From an uncultured Marvinbryantia sp. (GTDB lineage Bacteria; Bacillota; Clostridia; Lachnospirales; Lachnospiraceae): a stretch of 60,008 bases of DNA. Below, in pieces: positions 8,067 to 17,358 of the stretch (position 1 is its first letter; every line of letters begins with the position of its first letter). The translations under genes and the position numbers were made by a program. The notes under the pieces were generated by a model. The model worked only from the letters and a program-made list of their open reading frames with translations, made no database searches and had not been told where the DNA came from. The stretch is from contig CAKRVB010000014.1 in the NCBI GenBank assembly GCA_934408725.1, positions 1 through 60,008 on the forward strand. Direction: 5' to 3'.

Positions 8067-8798
8067 TTATTTCTCCCCTATGACGCCACCATACCGGCGT
8101 TCTCTCTTATTGTATTTTTCAATGGCCTGCCACAGATTCTCTTTCGTGAATGCCGGCCATGGAATATCGGTAAAATAGAATTCTGTATAAGCCAGCTGCC
8201 ACATCAGATAATTGGACAGACGCAGTTCGCCACTGGTACGAATCAGCAGATCCGGGTCTGGTACTTCTCTGGTGTCCAGATAGCCGGAAAACATCTCTTC
8301 CGTGATCTCCTCCGGCTGCACCTTTCCATCCAGGCAGTCTCGGGTAAGGTGGCGGATTGCACGGACAATTTCATCACGGCTTCCATAGTTAATGGCAATC
8401 TGAAAGTTCAATCCGGTATTATCTTTCGAACTCTCTACCAGCTTTTTCAGACTTGCCTGCAGATCCACATCCAATGCAGTCGGATCTCCCAGGACACGTA
8501 CCTTCATATTATTCTTCTGTGCTGTTTTGATACAGGTCTTTGTATAACTGCGGAACAGACGCATCAGACCATCTACTTCTTCTTTGGAACGTTTCCAGTT
8601 CTCTGTAGAGAACAGATATACTGTCAGATATTTGATTCCCATATTATATGCATCTTCACAAATGACTTCCAGATTTTTTGCTCCTCTGGAATGTCCGTAA
8701 TTTCTTGGCATTCCTTTACTTTTTGCCCATCGACCATTTCCATCCAGAATGATCGCCACATGCTGTGGAATGCGTAAGCTTTCTCTTCCTTCTTCCAT
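8067..8798 (-). CDS. uppS: isoprenyl transferase (undecaprenyl diphosphate synthase)
   Basis: This cis-prenyltransferase of 243 residues makes the C55 carrier for peptidoglycan and other wall polymers. The catalytic Asp19 lies in AIILDGNGRWAK. The downstream YLTVYLFSTENWKR and the C-terminal PDPDLLIRTSGELRLSNYLMWQLAYTE segments are present, so it is full length. I chose the ATG at 8798, preceded by TTGGAGG. An in-frame ATG at 8858 would add 20 residues without a ribosome binding site. It is part of the pyrH-rseP operon. Confidence 0.95.
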   Translation of the reverse strand: MEEGRESLRIPQHVAIILDGNGRWAKSKGMPRNYGHSRGAKNLEVICEDAYNMGIKYLTVYLFSTENWKRSKEEVDGLMRLFRSYTKTCIKTAQKNNMKVRVLGDPTALDVDLQASLKKLVESSKDNTGLNFQIAINYGSRDEIVRAIRHLTRDCLDGKVQPEEITEEMFSGYLDTREVPDPDLLIRTSGELRLSNYLMWQLAYTEFYFTDIPWPAFTKENLWQAIEKYNKRERRYGGVIGEK

Positions 8799-8899
8799 AG
8801 ATCCTCCAACTCCTGTACAAATACCACTGTCTTGTATCATATAGATAAAGGCTGCCACAGACTTCCATCTGCAGCAGCCGCATATCTTTGTATCCTCTG

Positions 8900-9451
8900 T
8901 TATACTGTCATGATTTCTTTTGACTTTTCTTCAATTGCTTTGTCAACTTCTTTGATATACTTATCAGTCAGCTTCTGGGTCTGCTCTTCCAGTTCTTTGA
9001 TGGTATCTTCTGACACATCAGAACCTTTCAGTTTCTTAAATGCATCATTGGCATCACGGCGGATATTTCTCACTGCAACTTTGGCAGCTTCTCCTTTTTT
9101 CTTAACCTCTTTTGCCAGATCCTTTCTGCGTTCCTCTGTCAGTTCCGGGAAAACCAGACGGATGACTTTACCATCATTGGTTGGATTAATACCCAGATCA
9201 GAAGTCATGATTGCTTTCTCGATTGCCTTCAGCATACTGCTTTCCCAAGGCTGAATCTGAATCATACGTGGTTCCGGTACATTTACATTTCCTACCTGCT
9301 GAATTGGTGTAGGTGTTCCATAGTAATCTACCATGATACGATCCAGAACGTGTGGATTCGCACGGCCTGCACGGATAGATCCGAATTCGGAAAGCAGGTT
9401 GTTAAATGTCTTTGTCATCTTCTCATCATATACTTTAATTCTTTCGTCCAT
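8900..9451 (-). CDS. frr: ribosome recycling factor
   Basis: This 183-residue factor splits post-termination ribosomes together with EF-G. The family pattern is clear throughout: [24 protein letters not shown] near the N-terminus, [23 protein letters not shown] in the middle, and a C-terminal helical arm ([30 protein letters not shown]). It follows pyrH by 23 bp, as in most Bacillota. An AGGAGG site precedes the ATG. Confidence 0.97.
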   Translation of the reverse strand: MDERIKVYDEKMTKTFNNLLSEFGSIRAGRANPHVLDRIMVDYYGTPTPIQQVGNVNVPEPRMIQIQPWESSMLKAIEKAIMTSDLGINPTNDGKVIRLVFPELTEERRKDLAKEVKKKGEAAKVAVRNIRRDANDAFKKLKGSDVSEDTIKELEEQTQKLTDKYIKEVDKAIEEKSKEIMTV

Positions 9452-9474
9452 ATTCTGTCCTCCTGATTCTCTCT

Positions 9475-10170
9475 TTATACAGTCACTTTTGTTCCGCTGA
9501 ATACACCATTCACAGTATTCACAATACTATTCTCTTCATTCAGTCCAAATACCAGCAGAGGCATCTTATTCTCCATACATAAAATAGATGCTGCCAGATC
9601 CACTACACCCAGTCGTTTGTCGATCACTTCCTGAATACTGATCTCGTCATACTTCCTGGCATCCGGATTGGACTTCGGATCACTGTCATATACACCGTCA
9701 ATAGACTTTGCCAGAAGGATCACATCTGCTTCAATCTCAATGGCACGAAGTACAGTAGCTGTATCCGTAGAAAAATACGGATGCCCGGTTCCACCTGCAA
9801 AGAATGTCACGATTCCTCTGGAAAAATACTTATTCGCTCTGTCCTTGGAAAACAGCTTGGTAAAGGATCCACATTCAAATGGTGTCAGCACCTGCGTCTT
9901 CATTCCAACGGATCGAAAAATCTCGGATACATAAATACAGTTCATCACAGTCGCAAGCATTCCGATCTGGTCTGCTTTGGTACGGTCAATATTCTCGCTG
10001 GATCTTCCTCTCCAGAAGTTGCCTCCGCCAATCACGATCCCGATCTCGATTCCGGCATCAGACAGCTGTTTTACCTGCTCTGCAACCTTGAGAACTGTTG
10101 GTTCATCAAAGCCCATTTTTTTGTCGCCAGCCAGAGCTTCTCCGCTTAATTTCAGTAATACTCGTTTCAT
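9475..10170 (-). CDS. pyrH: UMP kinase
   Basis: This 231-residue amino acid kinase family enzyme phosphorylates UMP to UDP in pyrimidine nucleotide synthesis. Family segments are [10 protein letters not shown] at 5-14, [13 protein letters not shown], the UMP-binding [14 protein letters not shown] and the C-terminal GTKVTV. It is the first gene of the operon towards rseP. A -10 like TATACT with an extended TGC lies at 10231-10236. In many relatives rpsB and tsf stand directly upstream. Here they are found 27 kb away. Confidence 0.97.
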   Translation of the reverse strand: MKRVLLKLSGEALAGDKKMGFDEPTVLKVAEQVKQLSDAGIEIGIVIGGGNFWRGRSSENIDRTKADQIGMLATVMNCIYVSEIFRSVGMKTQVLTPFECGSFTKLFSKDRANKYFSRGIVTFFAGGTGHPYFSTDTATVLRAIEIEADVILLAKSIDGVYDSDPKSNPDARKYDEISIQEVIDKRLGVVDLAASILCMENKMPLLVFGLNEENSIVNTVNGVFSGTKVTV

Positions 10171-10316
10171 TTTTTACCCCTTTGTCGCTAACTTTCTGAG
10201 TTCTGCGCAAGCAGCCCTCACTTAATCTTAAGTATAGCATACTTCATAAAGATTTAATACACTTTTTTTTCATTCCGTGTTAGACTTTACCTAAACAAAT
10301 GAAAGAGGGTTTTCTT

Positions 10317-11087
10317 ATGGACATCAATCAGAAAAAAACAGCCCTTGACGATGATTTTATCCTGTATCAGAAACGGGATGATTCTATTGGAAAGAAGGAT
10401 ATTTCCGGACTTTCCGGTCGTCAGCGACTGCAATATTTCAAGGACTATTATCTGAAGTTCTGTATTCTGGCCATCGTGCTTCTCGTAGTCGCTGTCAGTC
10501 TGATCTATACCATCTTCTTCCGTCATCAGGAGACGGTGCTGAGCATTGCTGTGATCAATGATACGGCTATTTCGAACTATGAAGATCTGACAGATTATCT
10601 ACAGAATTACTATCACGCTGATGGCAGGCATCAGCTGGTAACAGTCAGCAACTATTATCTGGAGGATCCGAATCAGCAGATGGCATTCACCACGAAGCTG
10701 GTGACCGGAGACATTGATATTGTCATTTGTGATGAGGAGATATTTGCCTCTGAAAGTGCTTCTGGCTTCTATCAGGATCTTACAGACCTTCTTTCCCCGG
10801 ATGCATCAGATGCCTTTTCTTCTCATCTGGTTCTTGGTCATACTGAAGAACGGGATAATGAAGATCAGATCACCAGTACTGGTCCTGAGCTTCCTTACGG
10901 TGTGGATATTGCAGACACACCACTCTACACTTTCTTTGGCGGAACAGCGAAAGAAGCTATCCTCTGTGTGACTTCCTATAGCGAACACACAGAAGCAGCC
11001 ATCTCCTTCCTGGATCTGGCTGCCAAAGGTACTACTGCCGACTTTTCTTCGACGGAGTCGGAAGCTGCGCCAGCAGGATCGCAGTAA
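10317..11087 (+). CDS. membrane-anchored protein of unknown function with extracellular domain
   Basis: This 256-residue protein is not recognised. About 40 polar residues are followed by a single transmembrane segment (FCILAIVLLVVAVSLIYTIFF, about 45-65). A predicted outside domain follows, with AVINDTAIS, QMAFTTKLVTGDIDIVICDEEIF and a terminal Ser/Thr/Glu/Ala tail. The KLVTGDIDIVICDE stretch resembles solute-binding proteins, but the domain is too short for a whole one. I chose the ATG at 10317 with AGAGGG upstream rather than the ATG at 10299. The 3' end overlaps the convergent EamA gene by 56 bp. It is divergent from pyrH. Confidence 0.75.
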   Translation: MDINQKKTALDDDFILYQKRDDSIGKKDISGLSGRQRLQYFKDYYLKFCILAIVLLVVAVSLIYTIFFRHQETVLSIAVINDTAISNYEDLTDYLQNYYHADGRHQLVTVSNYYLEDPNQQMAFTTKLVTGDIDIVICDEEIFASESASGFYQDLTDLLSPDASDAFSSHLVLGHTEERDNEDQITSTGPELPYGVDIADTPLYTFFGGTAKEAILCVTSYSEHTEAAISFLDLAAKGTTADFSSTESEAAPAGSQ

Positions 11088-11931
11088 ACATCAGAATACA
11101 ACCCAGAACTTCCCGTGATGTCGGTGTCTGATGCAGGATCAGAATTCCTGCCAGCACCGAAATTACGGATTCCAGACTGAGAATCAACGAAGCTACTGTC
11201 GGATTCATGCCTTTTTGTCCGATAATCTGAAGCGTATACGCGACTCCACAGGAAAGTACTCCGGCATACAGAATCGGCTGCCACGCTGCCAGCAGCTGTG
11301 CCATGTGTGGATGTTCCAGAACCAGCGTCGGAACAAGACACAGGATTCCGCTGACAAAGAACTGTATGCAGGACATCTTGACTCCGTCTGCTTTCGGTGA
11401 AAAATGATCAATTACCAGGATATGAATTGCAAAAACGATCGCACATAAAAATACAAAAATATCGCCTTTTCCAATCATCAGATTCTCATTGATACAGAGA
11501 AAATACAGTCCTGCTACTGCCAGGAGCACTCCGATCCACACCAGAATCCCACATTTTTTGTGAAAAAACAATCCGAATACGGGTACCAGAAGAATATAAC
11601 ATGCGGTAATAAAGCCAGCTTTTCCTACTGTCGTATGCATAATTCCAATCTGCTGCAGGCAGCTTGCTGCCGCCAGTGCAATTCCACAACAAATTCCACC
11701 AATCCAAAGAGTTCTCAGATCCTCTTTATTTGATTCCCCTTCTGTCCCATTCCATTTTTTCAGTATTGCTATACATGGAATCAGTACGATGCCCCCAATA
11801 AAAAAGCGTACACAGTTAAAGGTAAATGGTCCCACATAATCCATTCCTACACTCTGTGCTACAAACGCAACGCCCCATATGATGGCTGTTAATAATAAGA
11901 TTCCTCCACTTTTGATCTGTCCCTTTTTCAT
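11032..11931 (-). CDS. EamA/DMT-family transporter
   Basis: This 299-residue membrane protein shows the two-fold EamA repeat, with about ten hydrophobic segments (five in each half). Typical pieces are LLTAIIWGVAFVAQSVGMDYVGPFTFN at the start of the first repeat and GVLSCGVAYTLQIIGQKGMNPTVASLILSLESV in the second, where the last helices carry the family's small-residue pattern. The family exports metabolites or amino acids, and the substrate cannot be inferred. Its 3' end overlaps the convergent gene at 10317-11087, and no separate terminator is visible between them. Confidence 0.88.
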   Translation of the reverse strand: MKKGQIKSGGILLLTAIIWGVAFVAQSVGMDYVGPFTFNCVRFFIGGIVLIPCIAILKKWNGTEGESNKEDLRTLWIGGICCGIALAAASCLQQIGIMHTTVGKAGFITACYILLVPVFGLFFHKKCGILVWIGVLLAVAGLYFLCINENLMIGKGDIFVFLCAIVFAIHILVIDHFSPKADGVKMSCIQFFVSGILCLVPTLVLEHPHMAQLLAAWQPILYAGVLSCGVAYTLQIIGQKGMNPTVASLILSLESVISVLAGILILHQTPTSREVLGCILMFTAILLAQLPTPSKKSRQ

Positions 11932-12015
11932 GCTCTCTCATTTCCTTTCTGCGTATGGGCTCATTTTAAGTAACCATTTTAATCCCGTTTATTGGAAAAT
12001 GCAATAAATATCTGT

Positions 12016-12044
12016 TTGCCTATCCAACTAAATTGTGTTATACT
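12016..12044 (+). promoter_or_regulatory. promoter of the DtxR-like regulator with candidate operator
   Basis: TTGCCT (12016-12021) and TATACT (12039-12044) are separated by 17 bp. Inside the spacer lies AACTAA-ATTGTG-TTA (12026-12040). The same pattern AACTAA-N6-TTA occupies the same place in the feoA promoter (22599-22614). This suggests a shared metal-responsive operator and autoregulation. Confidence 0.6.
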
Positions 12045-12090
12045 TAACAAGAAATGAATTGTTTTTTTGTAAAAGTTAGGGGATATTAGA

Positions 12091-12456
12091 ATGGTAGTGA
12101 ATGAGTCTGCAGAAAACTATTTGGAAACAATACTGATCCTGAGCAAGCGCCTTCCGGTTGTACGCTCAGTTGATATAGCAAATGAACTTGGTTTTAAAAA
12201 GTCCAGTGTCAGCATTGCTATGAAGAATCTCAGAGAGAAAGAGCATATCACTGTCACAGATGCCGGGTTTATTTATCTGACAGAAAGTGGACGTGCTATT
12301 GCAGAGATGATTTATGAACGTCATCAGTTGATTTCCTCCTGGCTGATCAGTCTTGGAGTCGATCCTACTGTTGCCACGGAAGATGCCTGCAAGATGGAAC
12401 ACGTTATCAGTGCTGAAAGTTTTGAAGCAATCAAAAAATATGTATTGCATAAATAA
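12091..12456 (+). CDS. DtxR/MntR-family metal-dependent transcriptional regulator
   Basis: This 121-residue regulator has an N-terminal winged helix (SVDIANELGFKKSSVSIAMKNLREKEHI, about 25-52) and a metal-binding dimerisation part. Compared with MntR, Glu12 in ENYLET, the His in YERHQL, and Glu, Glu and His in ATEDACKMEHVIS match the metal ligands. The position of MntR Asp8 is Asn here. It lacks the C-terminal SH3-like domain, as MntR does. A 17-bp-spaced promoter with a possible operator lies upstream. The same sequence pattern at the feo promoter suggests it may be an iron sensor for feo, which is inference. Confidence 0.88.
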   Translation: MVVNESAENYLETILILSKRLPVVRSVDIANELGFKKSSVSIAMKNLREKEHITVTDAGFIYLTESGRAIAEMIYERHQLISSWLISLGVDPTVATEDACKMEHVISAESFEAIKKYVLHK

Positions 12457-12474
12457 TTTTCAAAAAGTATTTCA

Positions 12475-12507
12475 AAAAAGAGGTCCTTTTTTCCAGGACC
12501 TCTTTTC
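12475..12507. terminator. bidirectional terminator
   Basis: AAAAAAGAGGTCC-N10-GGACCTCTTTT lies between the convergent DtxR-like and NlpC/P60 genes. A/T runs on both sides make it usable in both directions. Confidence 0.85.
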
Positions 12508-12517
12508 TTATATCTTT

Positions 12518-13711
12518 TTATTTCACAAGTCGAATAATATATCCAACTGTTGTTCCACTCATGTTGATCGTCGCTGCCGGACCGAATGTCTGGAACTGAA
12601 ACTTTCCGTTCTTGTATCCGCCAATGCTTCCATTTCTTCCAGCATCATACCAGAGTCCATTTCCTGCATAGACATTGGTATGTCCATATTCTACCCAAGT
12701 ACAGATATCTCCTGGAAGCAAATTGCCTTCTGCAATTAATTGATCCGGTGTCTTATATACACGGGTGATTGTACAGTGCTTCAGAAGCTGCTCCTTCACA
12801 TCTCCCCGGTAAGTAATCTCTCCACCTTTTTCTCCCCAGAAATTCTTCTTATTGATGATCCCCAGATCTCTTAATCCCCAGCGAGCCAAAAGTGCACAAT
12901 TGCAAGCACTTTGTCCTTTATTCTGTGCATCCGCAAGAGCCAGCTTCCAGGTATAACCTACCGAACCTGCATTGGAATAGATCCATTTTGCAGTTCCATT
13001 GGCTGCATCACTCTGAACCTGCTGAGAATACTTTTCCAGTATCGTCAGGAACTTCCGTGCCAGAGCGGATTCGCCAGTCTGAGTAGTTCCCGTTGCTGCA
13101 CCTGATGTTGTGGTATTCGATGTTACAGTATCTTCTTTCTTTTCTGTGCCAGATCCACCTTTCAGTACATAGATGGTACAGATTGCTTTTTTCTTGCTTC
13201 CATCTTTTGCCATCGCCGTAATGACCGCTGTTCCATTTGCCACCGCAGTGATCTTTCCCTTGCTGTCTACTCTGGCTATTGATTTATTGCTGCTGCTCCA
13301 TTGGATCCGCTTATCATTGGTATTCGATGGTTTTACCGTAACTTTCGGAGTCCAGGTCTTTCCAGGTATCATAAAATATGAATTCTTATTCAGAGAAACA
13401 CTTGTCGCTCTCTGTTTCACAGTTACTTTACACTGATATGTCTTCTTTCCTACCTTTGCCCGGATCACTGCTGTCCCTTTTTTCACAGCAGTCACTTTCC
13501 CGTTCTTGTTCACTCTTGCAACTGACTTTTTGCTGCTTTTCCAGGTCGCCTTCTTCGAAGTCCCGGATACCTTCAACTGCAACGTTTTTCCAGTATACAT
13601 GGTAGCACTTTTCTTGCTCAGTTTCGCTGCAGATACAGATGTCGGCATAACTGCTGCGCATAAGAGCATCAACATTAGTACCATGAGCATGGATTTTCTA
13701 CGTGTTCTCAT
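12518..13711 (-). CDS. secreted protein: two Ig-like (BIG_2) domains plus NlpC/P60-like peptidase domain
   Basis: This 397-residue protein starts with a signal peptide (MRTRRK, hydrophobic core, cleavage after SVSA near 28). Two bacterial Ig-like domains follow at about 29-98 and 101-182, each ending in the signature GKxTAVxxGTAVIxA. A Ser/Thr linker runs to about 215. The C-terminal domain has Cys270/Cys272 in GQSACNCALLARWGL and His344 in EYGHTNVYAG. This arrangement fits a papain-fold NlpC/P60-type cell wall hydrolase, though the assignment rests on motif look. I chose the ATG at 13711 with AAAGGAG upstream. The longer frame from 13813 runs through the promoter. It probably binds and trims peptidoglycan. 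Confidence 0.85.
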   Translation of the reverse strand: MRTRRKSMLMVLMLMLLCAAVMPTSVSAAKLSKKSATMYTGKTLQLKVSGTSKKATWKSSKKSVARVNKNGKVTAVKKGTAVIRAKVGKKTYQCKVTVKQRATSVSLNKNSYFMIPGKTWTPKVTVKPSNTNDKRIQWSSSNKSIARVDSKGKITAVANGTAVITAMAKDGSKKKAICTIYVLKGGSGTEKKEDTVTSNTTTSGAATGTTQTGESALARKFLTILEKYSQQVQSDAANGTAKWIYSNAGSVGYTWKLALADAQNKGQSACNCALLARWGLRDLGIINKKNFWGEKGGEITYRGDVKEQLLKHCTITRVYKTPDQLIAEGNLLPGDICTWVEYGHTNVYAGNGLWYDAGRNGSIGGYKNGKFQFQTFGPAATINMSGTTVGYIIRLVK

Positions 13712-13753
13712 GAAATTCTCCTTTGTTTTTGAATATGTAATAGTTTTGTAATC

Positions 13754-13782
13754 ATTATAACTTATTTCCTTAACAGTTGCAA
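13754..13782 (-). promoter_or_regulatory. promoter of the Ig-like/NlpC-P60 gene
   Basis: On the minus strand TTGCAA (13777-13782) and TATAAT (13754-13759) are 17 bp apart, about 45 bp before the start codon. Confidence 0.75.
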
Positions 13783-13787
13783 GACAA

Positions 13788-13846
13788 AGAAAAAGAACTG
13801 TGGCCACACCCATACTTTTGGGGCTGTTCGTCCACAGTTCTTTTTT
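13788..13846 (-). terminator. terminator of the surface-glycan cluster
   Basis: On the minus strand AAAAAAGAACTGTGG and CCACAGTTCTTTTTC flank a loop of about 29 nt. The long loop contains a second short C/G-rich pairing. It lies just after the ATP-grasp gene. Confidence 0.75.
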
Positions 13847-13849
13847 ATG

Positions 13850-15025
13850 TTACGATACAACTATCTCGATATTATCCAGTGCCTCATGGAGCTTTTTCAC
13901 TGCTGCATCCAGAGTATCACCTTTTGTAATGACATGCCCGATTCGGTGCGGCCCCACATGGAACTTCTTCACCGCATCTCCAACATTATAATCAAACTGA
14001 ATCTCACATATATCAGGATCTTCCACGTTATGATTGGTAATAGACTGAATCACCCCATCTTTGTCACTGCGAAGAAGCATACTGGCATTCGGTGTTGCCT
14101 GCTGCTGCGGAAACTCCACATCTTCTCCCAGCGCTGCACGAATCAGTTTTTCATAATAATCATATCCATAATAGATGGATACCAGTTCTGCCAGACAGGT
14201 AGCACCAGAACGGCCTCCCAGCTCCAGCACATAAGTCTTATCATCTTTTAAGATAAAGTCTGCATTAATAGCGCAATTGTTCAATCCCATAGCCTGAATC
14301 GCCTTCTCCAGCTGCTCTTCTGCATCTGCAATCACTTCTTCACTCAGATCATATGGTGCGAAATGACCGATCGGCACTCCGGTATCTCCCTGAAATACAT
14401 AATCGCCATGAGGCAGTGCAAACTTCAGCTTACCATTCTGCACAAAAGCCTGTGCTCCAAACTCTTTTCCTTCGACGAATTCTTCTACAATGAAATGATC
14501 TGTTCTGGTAACGGACTTCACCGCATTCACAGCTTCTTCCAGCCCTGCTTCAGAATTCACTCTTGTGATACCACGACTTCCCGAACTGTCCACTGCCTTC
14601 ACAATCAGTGGATAATTCAGATCCTGAATCTTCTCTCCGACCTCTTCATCCAGGCCAACCTCACGGAAACGTGCAGTACGAACACCATATTCTTCATATT
14701 TTCTCTTCATCAGAATCTTGTTCGATGCAACCTTCGCCGCTTCAAAACCAATTCCTGACAGTCCCAGTTCGTCACATACTTTACCGATGGTAATCACAGC
14801 AACATCTGTTCCCGCTGTCACGATTCCGTCAATCTTTTCAGCCTTTGCCACTTCCAGTATCTTTTCATAATCCACGGTATTTTCATAGATTACCTTATCT
14901 GCAAGGGCAAATCCCGGATAATTACCCGGTATGCTGACTGCAATGGTATAGATTCCCATCTCTTTTGCTTTTTTTATCAATGGTACCTGATAGATTCCGG
15001 CACCCATAATCATCAGCTTTTTCAT
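13850..15025 (-). CDS. ATP-grasp ligase, carbamoyl-phosphate synthase/PylC-like
   Basis: This 391-residue protein has an N-terminal Rossmann-like preATP-grasp region (KKLMIMGAGIYQVPLIKKAKEMG). The ATP-grasp fold follows, with LIVKAVDSSGSRGITRV as the glycine-rich ATP loop, FIVEEFVEGKEFGAQAF, and the metal-binding end NADFILKDDKTYVLELGGRSG. Such enzymes join a carboxylate, activated as acyl phosphate, to an amine. Its start overlaps the GT2 stop by one base. The setting with a flippase, GT2 and CapK-like gene suggests it may attach an amino acid or similar group to a glycan precursor. The substrate is unknown. Confidence 0.85.
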   Translation of the reverse strand: MKKLMIMGAGIYQVPLIKKAKEMGIYTIAVSIPGNYPGFALADKVIYENTVDYEKILEVAKAEKIDGIVTAGTDVAVITIGKVCDELGLSGIGFEAAKVASNKILMKRKYEEYGVRTARFREVGLDEEVGEKIQDLNYPLIVKAVDSSGSRGITRVNSEAGLEEAVNAVKSVTRTDHFIVEEFVEGKEFGAQAFVQNGKLKFALPHGDYVFQGDTGVPIGHFAPYDLSEEVIADAEEQLEKAIQAMGLNNCAINADFILKDDKTYVLELGGRSGATCLAELVSIYYGYDYYEKLIRAALGEDVEFPQQQATPNASMLLRSDKDGVIQSITNHNVEDPDICEIQFDYNVGDAVKKFHVGPHRIGHVITKGDTLDAAVKKLHEALDNIEIVVS

Positions 15026-15981
15026 TACCTCTCCTTTTCTTCCTCATCAGATGCGTCCTTGTGATGTACCTGACGCACTACATACTGAGGATTTTTGCTC
15101 ATTCCCAAGAATATTCTTCCCACATATTCTCCAATGATCCCCATGAACATCAGATTCAGTCCTGAGAAGAAACAAATGGTTGCCATCATAGACGGCCAGC
15201 CAATATAGGTTGCAGGCCGCACAAATTTCAAAATAATGACTCCAATTGCCGCCAGAATTCCTATCAGAGAAAAGAAAAATCCTGTATAAGTAGCCATCTG
15301 CAGCGGTACAATGGAAAATCCAAGAATATTAGACCAGAGCTTGATCAGCTTTTTCAGAGTATAGTTCGAAGTACCAACTTCTCGCTTAAAGTGCTGGATC
15401 GGTACAGAACTGATGTTACGTGTTGTCCGCAGAAATAGTCCCTGCAAATGCGTATAAGCGCTTTTGTACTCCACTGCATAATCACGCACAAACTTCCGGA
15501 TCACCCAGAAACTGGATGTCTTCAGATCCTTTGGCTTCTTCAGCAGAATCCGGACTGTCATGTAATTCACATAACTGCCAAAGTTACGGAACTTGCTGTG
15601 CTCTTTATGTTCATAATATCCATATACAATATCATATCCCTTATCAAATTCATCCAGCAGTTTCCCCAGCTGGGACGGATGTGTCTGCATATCATCATCC
15701 ATAGCGATAAACACCTCTCCGCTTCCCTCATTCAATCCAGCCATTACCGCATTATGCTGTCCGGCATTCTTAGCCAGTTCCACTACCTTCACACAGGCAT
15801 AATCTCTTACCAGTCCCATAAGAGCTGCCATGGTCTCTCCATCATCCGGTGAACAGTCATCTACCAGTACGAATTCATATTCCCTGCGACCCAGCCTGTC
15901 CATCTCCTGCATGGTCATCTCCACAACTTTACGGATGGTCTTTGAAGATTTATAACAGGGAATCACAATCGAATATAACAC
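15025..15981 (-). CDS. family 2 glycosyltransferase, GtrB/DPM1-like membrane type
   Basis: This protein has about 318 residues. The N-terminal GT-A domain starts YSIVIPCYKSSKTI and has the nucleotide-binding VLVDDCSPDDG and the metal-binding DDDMQTHP. Two C-terminal transmembrane helices follow (about 225-255 and 262-290). This matches polyprenyl-phosphate glycosyltransferases such as GtrB or ArnC that load a sugar on the lipid carrier. I chose a GTG at 15981, because AGGAGG is 8 bp upstream. The GTG at 15990 directly abuts that site and is unsuitable. It is followed by the ATP-grasp gene with overlap. Confidence 0.88.
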   Translation of the reverse strand: MLYSIVIPCYKSSKTIRKVVEMTMQEMDRLGRREYEFVLVDDCSPDDGETMAALMGLVRDYACVKVVELAKNAGQHNAVMAGLNEGSGEVFIAMDDDMQTHPSQLGKLLDEFDKGYDIVYGYYEHKEHSKFRNFGSYVNYMTVRILLKKPKDLKTSSFWVIRKFVRDYAVEYKSAYTHLQGLFLRTTRNISSVPIQHFKREVGTSNYTLKKLIKLWSNILGFSIVPLQMATYTGFFFSLIGILAAIGVIILKFVRPATYIGWPSMMATICFFSGLNLMFMGIIGEYVGRIFLGMSKNPQYVVRQVHHKDASDEEEKER

Positions 15982-16020
15982 CCCGGTCACCTCCTAATTC
16001 ACAACTTATCTCTTACTGTT

Positions 16021-17334
16021 TCACTGCATCTTGCAGGCAAAACAACGCATTTTTCCATTCTCATCCGGTGGAATGATGTCCATCCAGTCAAAGTGCAGCT
16101 GGAACTCATCACCAAAAAGTGCTTCCATCTTTTCCTGGAAAAAGGCCTCGATCTCTTCCTTTGTATGTGCATCATTTCCCGGGTCCTTCACCAGCTGGAT
16201 CCGCATATCATGATAAGATTCCTGGATATAACGGAACTGTGCAATCCCTACAATTCCATTCGGTATCTTCATCAGCTCCAGTGCCGAAGTCTCATCTCCG
16301 TGCTCATGTCTGACCAGGTCATTTACTCTTCCCTTGATCGTCTTAATATAACGTACTCCATCCAGTGTCACAGAAGATGCTCGATCACCGATCTCATAAT
16401 TGATAATCGGGAAATCCTTTTTAAATAAGGTTGTAATGATCACCTTTCCCTCATCGGCCAGCTGCATATCCTCATCATAGATATTCACCACATGAGTATC
16501 GCTGTTGATATAATACAGGTCTGCACCCGGCACCTGAATGATACAGCTTCCTGTCTCTGAACTGCCATATGCGTCCATCAGCCCATCTCCAAAGGTCTCC
16601 GCCAGCACCTTTCGCGTCATGTCATCCACCATCTCACTGACCGGCACATAGATCTTTGGTTTATGTACCTTCATATTGTGACGCTGTGCATACAGAGCCA
16701 TACGCACCAGACAATTGCGGCGGAAACACAGCACATCCGGCTGATATTCATTCACCTCATTCAGGATGTCACGAATACCTTCTCCCACACAATTCTTCTC
16801 TGATACCACACGGCGTCTCATCAATCCAAACTTCTGAATAATGGAATCTCCTTTTTTGGCATCCACATGCTTATGACTGGTTTCAAAAGAAAACAGCTTT
16901 CCCCGAAGTGGATGATACCCTGCATACATCAGCACTCGAATCCAGTTTGCATCCACACATGCTGACTCTCTCTGTGTCTGAAGGAACTTCAGTGGTGTTC
17001 CTGAAGATCCACTGGTACTGAGTACATTCCATCTCTCATGCATCTCCGGATGGGCATCATATTCCTTCTGCATCCAGGCTCTTAAGTCTGCACGGGTAAG
17101 CACCGGGAACTTCTGCAGATCTTCAGCACTGTGAAAATCATCTGGCGTCAGATGGCACTGATCGAACCGTTCTCTGTAAAACGGGATCTTGTAGGCACTT
17201 ACCATCAGCTCATGGACCTTTTTTCCCTGACGTTTTCGAATAAACTCACGATCTGTTGGAATCTTCTTATCCAGCTTCATGAGATAATATAAGGTCATCA
17301 CATTTTTCAGTTTTTTCTCTATTACAAATGACAT
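16021..17334 (-). CDS. CapK/PaaK-like AMP-forming ligase
   Basis: This 437-residue cytoplasmic enzyme belongs to the phenylacetate-CoA ligase-like branch of adenylate-forming enzymes. The phosphate-binding loop STSGSSGTPLKF lies near residue 106. The adenine-binding AYGSSETGS is around 255, and IINYEIGDRASS plus KTIKGRVNDLVRHEHGDE correspond to the later A7/A8-like motifs. CapK-type members in capsule gene clusters activate carboxylic acids for transfer to polysaccharide. It lies between xpt and a lipid-carrier glycosyltransferase, which fits that role. The acid used is unknown. Confidence 0.85.
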   Translation of the reverse strand: MSFVIEKKLKNVMTLYYLMKLDKKIPTDREFIRKRQGKKVHELMVSAYKIPFYRERFDQCHLTPDDFHSAEDLQKFPVLTRADLRAWMQKEYDAHPEMHERWNVLSTSGSSGTPLKFLQTQRESACVDANWIRVLMYAGYHPLRGKLFSFETSHKHVDAKKGDSIIQKFGLMRRRVVSEKNCVGEGIRDILNEVNEYQPDVLCFRRNCLVRMALYAQRHNMKVHKPKIYVPVSEMVDDMTRKVLAETFGDGLMDAYGSSETGSCIIQVPGADLYYINSDTHVVNIYDEDMQLADEGKVIITTLFKKDFPIINYEIGDRASSVTLDGVRYIKTIKGRVNDLVRHEHGDETSALELMKIPNGIVGIAQFRYIQESYHDMRIQLVKDPGNDAHTKEEIEAFFQEKMEALFGDEFQLHFDWMDIIPPDENGKMRCFACKMQ

Positions 17335-17358
17335 ATATTTCTTCCTATCTTTACTTCT

